Assembly: GCA_016715075.1 (NCBI GenBank)
Contig: JADKBK010000007.1
Location: 124,001 to 188,000 of the forward strand
Length of the DNA: 64,000 nt
Source of the DNA: Bacteroidales bacterium
Lineage (GTDB): Bacteria; Bacteroidota; Bacteroidia; Bacteroidales; VadinHA17
Direction of reading: 5' to 3'
Shown: positions 37,356-45,539 of the stretch, piece after piece
Layout of the letters: each line of letters starts with the position of its first letter
Position numbering within the stretch: the stretch's first letter is position 1
Notes under the pieces: model-generated
Seen by the model: only the letters and a program-made list of their open reading frames with translations
Databases searched by the model: none
Told to the model about the DNA's origin: nothing
Made by a program: the position numbers and the translations under genes

Positions 37356-39149
37356 TCAATTTTTGAAATATTCCTTAAGAACTTCACTTTTCTTTAGTCC
37401 GACGAGGTTTTCCAGGTCAATAGCAGAAGCATTTCTGATATTTTCCACAGACCCGAAATGCAACAATAAAATCTCCTTGGTTTTTGGACCAATACCTTTT
37501 ATCTGGTCGAGATCTGATCTGATCATATCTGAAGAACGTTTACCTCTGTGAAAGTTGATACCAAATCTGTGAGCCTCATTCCTGAGTTGTTGTATTATTT
37601 TAAGGCTTATTGAATTTTTATCAAGATATATTGGAACACTGTCGCCGGGGAAATATATCTCCTCAAGTTTTTTTGCTATTCCAATTATTGTGATCTTATC
37701 TCTCAGTCCCAATTTGGTAATGCTTTTTAGTGCTGAGGAAAGCTGTCCTTTGCCGCCGTCAATAATTACCAGCTGTGGCAGAGCCGTTCCTTCATCCAGA
37801 GTCCGCCTGTACCTTCTGAATACAATCTCTTCCATTGATAAGAAATCATCAGGACCAGTGACTGTTTTGACGTTAAAATGCCTGTAATCCTTTTTACTTG
37901 GTCTCCCGTTACGGAAAACCACACATGCCGCGACAGGATTTGTACCCATAATGTTCGAGTTGTCGAAGCATTCTATATGGAACGGTATATCGGACATATG
38001 AAGATCGTTTTTAAGCTTTTCAAGGTTCTTCCCTGTTCTTTGCTGAGGCTTATGCTCCATTCGTTTCTTCTTCTGTTCGAGTTTATAGTATATAGCATTT
38101 CGTTCCGCGAGTTCAAGCAGCTTTTGTTTCTCACCCTGCTTTGGCACCGTATATCTCGCAGTGTCAAGAAGAATATCTGGTTTAAATGGTACGATTATCT
38201 CCGGAGAATCACTTGATAATCTCTGTCGGATCTCTGTTATCGCGAAACCAAGAACAGATTCCTTTTCTTCATCCAACCGCATTTTTAACTCGATTGTCAG
38301 GGCCTGATTAACTGCACCTTCAATTACTTTCAGGTAGTTTATATAGGCACTGTCATTTTCAATAGCCATTCCAAAAACATCTACATTCCTGATTGTGTTG
38401 CTGACAACAGCAGATTTACTCCTGAAGCTCGATAATATTTCTATTTTATCCTTAATCAGCTGTGCCTCTTCAAAACGCAGTTCCTTTGAATAATTTATCA
38501 TCAGACCTTTCAGGTGATCAATGACCGTTGATATATTTCCCTTTAGAATATCTTTTATCTGAACCATATTCTCATCATAATCTTTCAGAGCCTGTTTACC
38601 GACACATGGAGCCTTGCAGTTTCCCAGGTGATATTCGAGACAAACTTTGAATTTGCCGGCAAGAATGTTAGATTCCGTAAGAACAAGGGAGCATGTTCTA
38701 AGGTTGTAAAGCTGCCGGATAAGTGCAATAAGTGTTTTAACCATCAATCCGGAGGTATATGGTCCGAAATATGCCGAACCATCCCTTATAACATTCCTGG
38801 TGCTGAATATCCTTGGAAAAGGTTCCTTTTTAATACATATCCAGGGAAATGTTTTATCATCCTTAAGAAGGATATTATATCTGGGCTGGTGCTTTTTAAT
38901 CAGGTTGTTCTCAAGTAAGAGTGCATCCGATTCGTTTTCAACGACGATGTGTTTAATGTCAGCGGCCCGGCGGAGCAGCAGCATGGTTTTTCCTGACTGG
39001 TTCTTTAAAAAATATGACGCTACTCTTTTCTTCAGGTTTTTAGCTTTACCAACATAAAGAATTATGTCAGAACTATCCAAAAACTGATATACTCCGGGTT
39101 TATCAGGCAGAAGTGACAGGATTGACTTTGATTTATCAACTACAGACAT
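37356..39149 (-). CDS. uvrC: UvrABC excinuclease subunit C
   Basis: UvrC makes both incisions in nucleotide excision repair. The N-terminal GIY-YIG nuclease reads KPGVYQFL with IILYVGKAKNLKKRVASYF. The middle holds the UVR motif YSKELRFEEAQLIKDKIE. The RNase H-like C-terminal nuclease domain has ECFDNSNIMG and VIIDGGKGQLSSAL with conserved Asp. A helix-hairpin-helix end, IKGIGPKTKEILLLHFG, follows. At 597 residues it is complete. The start ATG at 39149 overlaps the ade stop in the minus-strand TGATG, so translation is coupled. A GTG at 39152 is the alternative. Confidence 0.95.
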   Translation of the reverse strand: MSVVDKSKSILSLLPDKPGVYQFLDSSDIILYVGKAKNLKKRVASYFLKNQSGKTMLLLRRAADIKHIVVENESDALLLENNLIKKHQPRYNILLKDDKTFPWICIKKEPFPRIFSTRNVIRDGSAYFGPYTSGLMVKTLIALIRQLYNLRTCSLVLTESNILAGKFKVCLEYHLGNCKAPCVGKQALKDYDENMVQIKDILKGNISTVIDHLKGLMINYSKELRFEEAQLIKDKIEILSSFRSKSAVVSNTIRNVDVFGMAIENDSAYINYLKVIEGAVNQALTIELKMRLDEEKESVLGFAITEIRQRLSSDSPEIIVPFKPDILLDTARYTVPKQGEKQKLLELAERNAIYYKLEQKKKRMEHKPQQRTGKNLEKLKNDLHMSDIPFHIECFDNSNIMGTNPVAACVVFRNGRPSKKDYRHFNVKTVTGPDDFLSMEEIVFRRYRRTLDEGTALPQLVIIDGGKGQLSSALKSITKLGLRDKITIIGIAKKLEEIYFPGDSVPIYLDKNSISLKIIQQLRNEAHRFGINFHRGKRSSDMIRSDLDQIKGIGPKTKEILLLHFGSVENIRNASAIDLENLVGLKKSEVLKEYFKN

Positions 39150-40795
39150 CACAGAAGAATATTTTCAGGACTGTCGTCATCTGTAAATAAAGAGACAGGT
39201 TTGAATTTTATTACGTCAAACAATCCTTTGTCTCCTATTTTAAGATCAGGAATTACGAGTAATGCCATAAATGAAAGCGTCATAAATGGTGCAGTCATTT
39301 TGCAGCCGGAGGTGTGAATAAGTTCAGTCAGTTTACTGTATTCTTCGGCTACCTCCATACATGATCTGGTGGTCATAATACCACCGATATCAAGGGTTAG
39401 AGAATCTGTTTTCCCATTGACAGAAACCGCGAGTCCACCCTTGATCCTGACAATTTCATTGATCGCATTTACAATATCAGTGTCATTTACTCCCACACAA
39501 ACAATATTATGACTGTCGTGCGCTATTGACCCTGCAAATGCTCCTTCCTTAAGGCCAAAACCTTTTATGAAGCCGGCTACAGGTAAAGAATCGCTGTATC
39601 TGCCCTTTACTACTATTTTTAATATATCTCTGGAAGTGTCAGTATTCAGAAAATTACCTGAAGCTGCAGGTACGATTAACTCCTTTGTAAGAAGCTCGCC
39701 GTCGGAAGCCTCAATAACTCTAAAATTCAGGTATCTATTCAGAACCTGAATATCAGATTCCTTAATACTGCTGCATATAAAATTATTTATAGCCAATTCC
39801 GGTTCATACCTGAAAGATCTTACACCCTCATCGAATACCTTTTTACCACCAATCCAGGTCTGCTTTACAACCATACTTCCAATTCCGTCCACAATTATAA
39901 AATCAGCCGGATCTCCCTCTCTTAGCAATCCTGCTTCAAGATTATAATGTTTAACCGGATTTAAGGTTGCGCTTCTTATTACATCAAATATATTAAAACC
40001 CCTGCTCACTAATTTTGCAACAAGTTTATTAATATGCCCTTTTACAAGCATTTCCGGATGAAGATCATCACTGCAAAGCATCACCATTTCGGGTGATTCT
40101 TCAAATAAATCCATCAAAGAATCAAGGTTTCTGGCCGCACTGCCCTCCCTTATAAGCACTTTCATCCCAAGTGATATCTTCTCTCTCGCTTCTTCGATGG
40201 TACTGCATTCATGATCGGTTGATATCCCCGACTCAATGTAAATTCTGAGATTTTCTCCGGTAAGACCCGGAGCATGACCATCCGCAGGCTTTCCTGCTAT
40301 TTTAGCGGCTTCCAGTTTCTTAATAACTTCCGCATCTCTGAAAATAACTCCCGGATAATTCATCATCTCAGACAGGTATTTAATATCCGGTCTTTTCAGC
40401 AATCCTTCAATAACTTTTGCATCCAATTCAGCACCGCTTGTTTCGAAGCTGGTTGCAGGGACGCACGATGGTGCTCCAAACCAGAATTTAACCGGTGATC
40501 TTTTTGAATCCTCAATCATGAATTCGATTCCGCTAAGTCCCATCACATTTGCTATTTCATGCGGATCAGATACGAGTCCTGTAGTACCATGCTTCACAGC
40601 TTCATATCCAAAAGCTCCAGGAGTGACCATAGAACTTTCTATGTGAATATGAGAATCTATAAGACCAGGTAAAATGAACTGATCAGGAACATTCGATGTC
40701 GGGATGATTTTGTCTATAACACCATTTGAAATAATAATCTCAGCAGGATATATTTTCCTCAAATGTATATCTACAAGATGTCCAGAAATTTTCAT
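39149..40795 (-). CDS. ade: adenine deaminase
   Basis: This is a 548-residue amidohydrolase that converts adenine to hypoxanthine in purine salvage. The metal-binding DSHIHIESSM is at about residue 46. Further family phrases are GTTGLVSDPHEIANVMG, TDHECST and MLCSDDLHPEML (Asp and His). The C-terminal ADEC domain has FAGSIAHDSHNIVCVGVND and GGLAVSVNGK. It lies between mnmG and uvrC on the same strand, coupled to uvrC by a one-base overlap. A pairing of ade with repair genes probably has no functional meaning. Confidence 0.93.
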   Translation of the reverse strand: MKISGHLVDIHLRKIYPAEIIISNGVIDKIIPTSNVPDQFILPGLIDSHIHIESSMVTPGAFGYEAVKHGTTGLVSDPHEIANVMGLSGIEFMIEDSKRSPVKFWFGAPSCVPATSFETSGAELDAKVIEGLLKRPDIKYLSEMMNYPGVIFRDAEVIKKLEAAKIAGKPADGHAPGLTGENLRIYIESGISTDHECSTIEEAREKISLGMKVLIREGSAARNLDSLMDLFEESPEMVMLCSDDLHPEMLVKGHINKLVAKLVSRGFNIFDVIRSATLNPVKHYNLEAGLLREGDPADFIIVDGIGSMVVKQTWIGGKKVFDEGVRSFRYEPELAINNFICSSIKESDIQVLNRYLNFRVIEASDGELLTKELIVPAASGNFLNTDTSRDILKIVVKGRYSDSLPVAGFIKGFGLKEGAFAGSIAHDSHNIVCVGVNDTDIVNAINEIVRIKGGLAVSVNGKTDSLTLDIGGIMTTRSCMEVAEEYSKLTELIHTSGCKMTAPFMTLSFMALLVIPDLKIGDKGLFDVIKFKPVSLFTDDDSPENILL

Positions 40796-40807
40796 AAATT
40801 AAATTTT

Positions 40808-40839
40808 TAAAAATATGTTCCACGTGGAACATATTTTTA
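40808..40839. promoter_or_regulatory. parS: exact parS (ParB-binding) consensus inside a 32-bp palindrome
   Basis: TGTTCCACGTGGAACA (40816-40831) is the consensus parS 16-mer with no mismatch. The symmetry extends eight bases on each side (TAAAAATA and TATTTTTA) to 40808-40839, ending in the mnmG stop codon. It sits in the 41-base gap between mnmG and ade. The T-run on either side could also let the same palindrome act as an intrinsic terminator for mnmG. Confidence 0.75.
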
Positions 40840-42711
40840 CCTTCCAAGATATAATAGGAGTATATTTATATCTGATGGGGAAACACCACTGATCCTGCCA
40901 GCTTGTCCAATTGTTACAGGTCTTACTTTTGTAAGTTTCTGGCGCCCCTCCGTGGAAATTGAAACCAGTTCAGTATAATTAATATCCTCTGGCACCTTAA
41001 GTGACTCCAGTCTCTTTATTTTATCCGCTACAATTTTCTCCCTCTGAATATACCCTTCATATTTTATCTTAATCTCTGCAGATTCAGCAATCTCAGAAAA
41101 TCTGGGCGATTTTAAAACCTTAAGTCCGGAACTGGCTTTTATCCAATTCAGAAGTGCGACAATTTCAACCTGTGGTCTGACAGCAATATTTATAGCTTTA
41201 ACCTTTTGAACAATTGGATTTGTACCTAATTTTTCGAGCTCTCCGTTTATCTCCTCAGGAGAAACGCTGTACTCCGTCAGGAATTCAATTATCTCCTTCA
41301 CAAGCTCTTCTTTCTCGTTAAGAAAATTAATCCTGTCACTGCCTGTAGTCCCTAATTCATATGCTTTTCTTGTTAATCTTTCATCAGCATTATCCTGTCT
41401 AAGCAGGATCCTGTATTCTGCCCTAGCAGTAAACATTCTGTATGGCTCATCAACACCTTTTGTAACCAGGTCATCAATCAATACACCAATATAGGATTCC
41501 TCTCTTCCAAGAACAAATTCAGGCTCATTTCTAGTCTTCAGAACAGAGTTAATTCCTGCCATTAAACCTTGTGCAGCCGCCTCCTCGTACCCTGTAGTAC
41601 CGTTTATCTGTCCTGCAAAATAGAGATTTGAAATTCTTTTTGTTTCCAGAGTATGCCTGAGCTGCGTGGGTTGAAAGAAATCATACTCGATGGCATAGCC
41701 TGGTCTGAAAATCCTCACCTCTTCCAATCCCTCAATCTTTCTCAAAGCATTCAGCTGTACTTCCAGAGGCAGACTGCTCGCAAATCCATTAATATAATAT
41801 TCAACTGTATCGAGACCCTCAGGTTCTATAAAAATCTGATGTGAGCTTTTATCCTTAAATGTTACAATCTTATCTTCAATACTAGGACAGTATCTTGGCC
41901 CTCTTCCTTTAATCCTTCCAGTAAAAAGCGGACTAAATTCCAACCCTTTTCTTAACTCTTCATGAACATCTTCATTTGTATGAGTAATAAAACAACTTCT
42001 TTGTTCAGACATAAAAACTTCCTCGTCTCCATACGAAAACTTTCTGTTCTCCTGATCACCCTTCTGTTCTTTCATCTTTGAGAAATCTATAGACCTCCCA
42101 TCAACCCTGGCACTCGTTCCGGTCTTCATTCTTTCAACAGAAAAGCCTATATTCTCAAGCTGCTCACTTAATCCGCTTGACGCCTGATCTCCCGACCTTC
42201 CTCCTTTTACCCTTGAAAAACCTATATGCATTAAACCATTTAGAAATGTCCCGTTGGTGAGGATAACTGCATCACTATAAAATTTTGTTCCAAATGCAGT
42301 TTCAACTCCCGCAACTTTATCTCCTTCAAGCAATAATTTCTGAGCCTGCTCCTGCCAGATATAAAGGTTTTTTGTCTGTTCAAGAATCTTCCGCCATTCG
42401 ATAGTAAATCGCTGCCGGTCACACTGCGCCCTCGGGCTCCACATTGCAGGCCCTTTACTCCTGTTTAACATCCGGAACTGTATCATGCTTCTGTCAGTAA
42501 CGATCCCGCTTTTGCCTCCCAGGGCATCAATTTCTCTTACAATCTGACCTTTTGCAATTCCACCCATAGCCGGATTACAAGACATCTGGGCAAGCTTCGT
42601 CATATCCATAGTTATAAGCAGCGTTTTCGCTCCCATAACGGCAGCAATATGTGCAGCTTCACAACCAGCATGTCCTCCTCCTACTACAATAATATCATAT
42701 CTATAACTCAT
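40837..42711 (-). CDS. mnmG: tRNA uridine-5-carboxymethylaminomethyl modification enzyme MnmG (GidA)
   Basis: MnmG with MnmE installs the carboxymethylaminomethyl group on U34 of tRNAs. This is a 624-residue FAD protein beginning MSYRYDIIVVGGGHAGCEAA (dinucleotide-binding GGGHAG). The conserved signatures GGIAKGQIVREIDALGG and NRSKGPAMWSPRAQCDR are complete, and the GYEEAAAQGLMAGIN of the C-terminal half matches. The start at ATG 42711 is favoured; a TTG at 42735 gives eight more residues. It overlaps the ybeY end by 11 bases. MnmG (gidA) is often close to the replication origin, which agrees with the parS sites beside it. Confidence 0.95.
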   Translation of the reverse strand: MSYRYDIIVVGGGHAGCEAAHIAAVMGAKTLLITMDMTKLAQMSCNPAMGGIAKGQIVREIDALGGKSGIVTDRSMIQFRMLNRSKGPAMWSPRAQCDRQRFTIEWRKILEQTKNLYIWQEQAQKLLLEGDKVAGVETAFGTKFYSDAVILTNGTFLNGLMHIGFSRVKGGRSGDQASSGLSEQLENIGFSVERMKTGTSARVDGRSIDFSKMKEQKGDQENRKFSYGDEEVFMSEQRSCFITHTNEDVHEELRKGLEFSPLFTGRIKGRGPRYCPSIEDKIVTFKDKSSHQIFIEPEGLDTVEYYINGFASSLPLEVQLNALRKIEGLEEVRIFRPGYAIEYDFFQPTQLRHTLETKRISNLYFAGQINGTTGYEEAAAQGLMAGINSVLKTRNEPEFVLGREESYIGVLIDDLVTKGVDEPYRMFTARAEYRILLRQDNADERLTRKAYELGTTGSDRINFLNEKEELVKEIIEFLTEYSVSPEEINGELEKLGTNPIVQKVKAINIAVRPQVEIVALLNWIKASSGLKVLKSPRFSEIAESAEIKIKYEGYIQREKIVADKIKRLESLKVPEDINYTELVSISTEGRQKLTKVRPVTIGQAGRISGVSPSDINILLLYLGR

Positions 42712-43135
42712 CCCGGATCCTTTTAAACTCCTCAAGCCACAAATCCTCCATCATTCTCATCCTTTCCTTATCTTCTTCTTTCTTATCATCATAACCTGAC
42801 AAGTGAAGAGTTCCATGAATCATAACCCTTATAACCTCATCATTTAAACTAACCTTATAGTTAATTGAATTTGCCCTGACAGTATCAATGCTAATATAAA
42901 CTTCTCCATTTACGATATTATCAGCGTTATAGTCAAATGTAATAACATCTGTAAAGTAATCATGGTTTAAAAACTGGATATTAATTTTTCTAAGCTTTTC
43001 GTCATTCATAAAAATAAAATTAAGGTCACCGGTAATTCTTTCTTCACTCCTTATGACCTTATCAATAACTTTTTTCGCTTTCAATGAAGCCTTAAGACGA
43101 AAACCTATATCATCATAGAATAACTTTATGCTCAA
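42701..43135 (-). CDS. ybeY: endoribonuclease YbeY
   Basis: YbeY is a zinc metalloprotein for 16S rRNA maturation and ribosome quality control. The zinc motif HGTLHLSGYDD (with the third His replaced by Asp-type residues of the family) is near residue 103. The start appears to be TTG at 43135, because it overlaps the upstream stop in TTGA (43135-43132) and no ATG is available in the first 40 residues. From it the sequence SIKLFYDDIGFRLKASLKAK is normal. Length 144 is normal. It is in one operon with the RsbW-like gene and mnmG. Confidence 0.93.
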   Translation of the reverse strand: MSIKLFYDDIGFRLKASLKAKKVIDKVIRSEERITGDLNFIFMNDEKLRKINIQFLNHDYFTDVITFDYNADNIVNGEVYISIDTVRANSINYKVSLNDEVIRVMIHGTLHLSGYDDKKEEDKERMRMMEDLWLEEFKRIRDEL

Positions 43136-43536
43136 GATTTGATATTTTTAAAATACATAGTCACACTATTTCCTCTTTTACTATATTTAATCTCATCAGC
43201 CAGCTTCGACATAAGGAATATACCCCGTCCATTAAGCGCTTCAAGATTCGGCGGAATAGTAGGATCGGGAACCTCATGAGGAACAAAACCCTTCCCTTCA
43301 TCAGAAATCTTTATCCTTAACTTTCCATTTTTAAAAAGTATCTCAACCTCAACCATTTTCTCCTTCTCGTACTTATTACCATGCATAATCGCATTATTTA
43401 CAGCCTCCAACGTAGATACAAGTATCTTTCCATAATTTTCCTGAGTTATTCCGATCTCATTCATAACCTCGTCAATCGTATTTTCAACAATCCGCAGATT
43501 GCTTATACAGGATTCAATCCTTACTTTCTTGTACAT
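43132..43536 (-). CDS. GHKL ATPase, anti-sigma-factor kinase type (RsbW/SpoIIAB-like)
   Basis: This is a 134-residue single-domain ATP-binding protein. It has the N box EAVNNAIMHGNKYEKEK, the G1 box DEGKGFVPHEV and the G2 loop GRGIFLMSKLAD. Such proteins phosphorylate anti-sigma antagonists and bind alternative sigma factors. No antagonist or sigma gene is adjacent. In Bacteroidota this orphan often precedes ybeY, so the link may be to envelope or stress sensing. Start at ATG 43536; a TTG at 43593 would give a longer frame. Its stop TGA overlaps the ybeY start by four bases. Confidence 0.8.
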   Translation of the reverse strand: MYKKVRIESCISNLRIVENTIDEVMNEIGITQENYGKILVSTLEAVNNAIMHGNKYEKEKMVEVEILFKNGKLRIKISDEGKGFVPHEVPDPTIPPNLEALNGRGIFLMSKLADEIKYSKRGNSVTMYFKNIKS

Positions 43537-43593
43537 AATGCCAGATAAATTCTTTTTATACTCTATAAAAAGATATTTGTTACAAATAATCAA

Positions 43594-44778
43594 TTAATTT
43601 TTAGAAATCCAGTTTTCAGGATCAAGATATTTCATATTGGTTTCAAATATCATAAACTTTAAAACTGAGTTATTTCCGTTGCCTGGATCAAGATATATAT
43701 CTCCTATTTCTTCTTTTGCCATAACTTTATCTCCGGGTTTGACCCTCACATATGAAATATTAGCATATACGGAGAGATATTTTCCATGCCTTATAATCAC
43801 AGTCATATTAGCTCCAGAAATTGCAAAAACTTTAGCAACCTCTCCCTGAAAAACACTTCTCGCCTTTGTTCTGCCGGAACTTGTAATTTCTATTCCAATA
43901 TTATCTTCAGTAAGATATTTAAATACAGGATGCGGATGAACTCCAAAGTGGCTTGTAATTACGCCTTTCTCAACAGGCCAGGGCAATCTTCCCACATTCT
44001 CAGCAAAACTTTCCCCAATAAGCTTCTGCTCAGGGGTAGTTGCTGATTTCACAGTTTTTCTTTTCTCCTCCTCAATAAGCCTGTTAATTTCATTTTCTAT
44101 CTTCCGGGCAATTCTTTTTTTCTCTTCAAGCTCCTTTTGCAATTGTCTCTCTTTATTTGACAACGACTTCACCATCTCCTTCTTCTTTTCCTGCTCCTCT
44201 TCAAGAAGTCTTTTCTGTTGCTCCTGTCTCGTCTTTAAATCTGAAATTCGGTTGAGATCAGTCTCCAATCGGTTCTTGGAAGACTCAACCTGACTCTTCA
44301 ATTCAAGAATAATCTCTGATTCCCTCCTCCTGAATTTAGTAACCTGCTGAAGATATTTTAATCTTTTATAACCCTGGTTAAAATCCTTAGCCGATAAAAT
44401 GTAAATTAATTCCGGATTTCCCTTCTGCGATTTGTATGAATTTATTACTGCTTTGGCATAATCACTTTTAAGCTTTACAAGATCATCTTCCATCATTTCA
44501 ATTGCGAGATTGTTCAGCCCAATTCTCTCCGAAATGAGATTTATCTCCTCCCTCAAACCTTTAAGCACAGATTCCCTAAGATCTACTTTTCTTCCTATAA
44601 TCTTAACAGCATTCATCCCTTCTGTCTTTTCCTTCGCTGTAGTTTTCAACAAATTATCTACATAACCAATCTCTTCCAGAGTTTTCTTCCTCTTCTCTTC
44701 AAGTTCTGCTTTACTCTGTCCGACTAAAACATTAATTTGCATCAGAAGCAAAAAACCAATAATAAGCAGAAATCTCAT
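43594..44778 (-). CDS. EnvC-like murein hydrolase activator (coiled coil plus degenerate LytM domain)
   Basis: This is a 394-residue exported protein. A signal peptide (MRFLLIIGFLLLMQINVLVG) is followed by a long coiled coil (about 22-240, e.g. EEEQEKKKEMVKSLSNKERQ), then a peptidase M23/LytM-like domain from about 265 (ITSHFGVHPHPVF). The usual metal ligands are missing: the HxxxD position reads DNIGIEI and the final HxH reads LKFMIFE. So the domain is probably inactive as a peptidase, as in EnvC, which activates amidases at the division site. The start overlaps the DUF4292 stop by four bases, indicating a common transcript. Confidence 0.85.
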   Translation of the reverse strand: MRFLLIIGFLLLMQINVLVGQSKAELEEKRKKTLEEIGYVDNLLKTTAKEKTEGMNAVKIIGRKVDLRESVLKGLREEINLISERIGLNNLAIEMMEDDLVKLKSDYAKAVINSYKSQKGNPELIYILSAKDFNQGYKRLKYLQQVTKFRRRESEIILELKSQVESSKNRLETDLNRISDLKTRQEQQKRLLEEEQEKKKEMVKSLSNKERQLQKELEEKKRIARKIENEINRLIEEEKRKTVKSATTPEQKLIGESFAENVGRLPWPVEKGVITSHFGVHPHPVFKYLTEDNIGIEITSSGRTKARSVFQGEVAKVFAISGANMTVIIRHGKYLSVYANISYVRVKPGDKVMAKEEIGDIYLDPGNGNNSVLKFMIFETNMKYLDPENWISKN

Positions 44779-45539
44779 AAAAGATTGATTTTTTCGTATT
44801 GCTTGCCTGGAATAAACTCAATAGACCCTTCCCAGGGGATAATAATTCGTTGAATTTTAATTTCTATAACCGTATTATGCTGAATATCTGATATTTCTAT
44901 CCTACCTGGTGTATAAATGTTGTCAATCCTGAAAAAATCACTATACTCAATTTGCAGATTACTTTCCTTAAAACTATCATCCGGAACCGTTAACAAACTT
45001 TTTCCATTATTGCAATCAATCAAATAATTAATCTTAACATCCTTAACAAATCCCTGAATCTGCATTTTACCATCAATACATCCAGTCGCAGTAATGTCTG
45101 CTTTACTGTCATTCACATAATCCCCGAACACAACAGGTAAAATTGAAGTCGTCAATCCATATTTGTTTTTCAGAAAAGAAGTGGAGCCATAATAAAATTT
45201 TTTATTGAACCTGTCATTAGCGAGAATTGAATCTCCTGTAAGACAGATCCTGGCAATCTCTATCCCAGCGACACTTTTAACAGAAATCAAAAATCTGTCA
45301 GGTTTCAGAAACTTTATAGTAGCTATGCCCGAATTTTCGCTGTCACCGCTTTTAATCCTGAACTGTGCTTTCTCAATAAAAAAACTTCGGGAGGTAAGAT
45401 TTTGCTTTTCTAAACTATTAAGCAAACTTTTCTCCTCTGTTAGATCCTTATAATCAATCCCTTCTGATTTCTGTCTTTTTGAAACCGAACATGCTGAAAA
45501 CAACACAATAAAAATCAGTATATAAACTATTTCCCGCAA
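44775..45539 (-). CDS. DUF4292 lipoprotein
   Basis: This is a 254-residue lipoprotein. The N-terminal MREIVYILIFIVLFSAC has the lipobox cysteine at position 17. The start is TTG at 45539; no ATG lies near. Domain DUF4292 is recognised from SRSFFIEKAQFRIKSGD and IEIARICLTGDSILANDR, as in proteins next to M23 peptidases and TPR genes in Bacteroidota. It may be a LolA/LolB-like lipid or lipoprotein carrier, an inference from fold resemblance only. It overlaps both neighbours, by 13 bases with the TPR gene and four with the EnvC-like gene. Confidence 0.8.
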   Translation of the reverse strand: MREIVYILIFIVLFSACSVSKRQKSEGIDYKDLTEEKSLLNSLEKQNLTSRSFFIEKAQFRIKSGDSENSGIATIKFLKPDRFLISVKSVAGIEIARICLTGDSILANDRFNKKFYYGSTSFLKNKYGLTTSILPVVFGDYVNDSKADITATGCIDGKMQIQGFVKDVKINYLIDCNNGKSLLTVPDDSFKESNLQIEYSDFFRIDNIYTPGRIEISDIQHNTVIEIKIQRIIIPWEGSIEFIPGKQYEKINLL

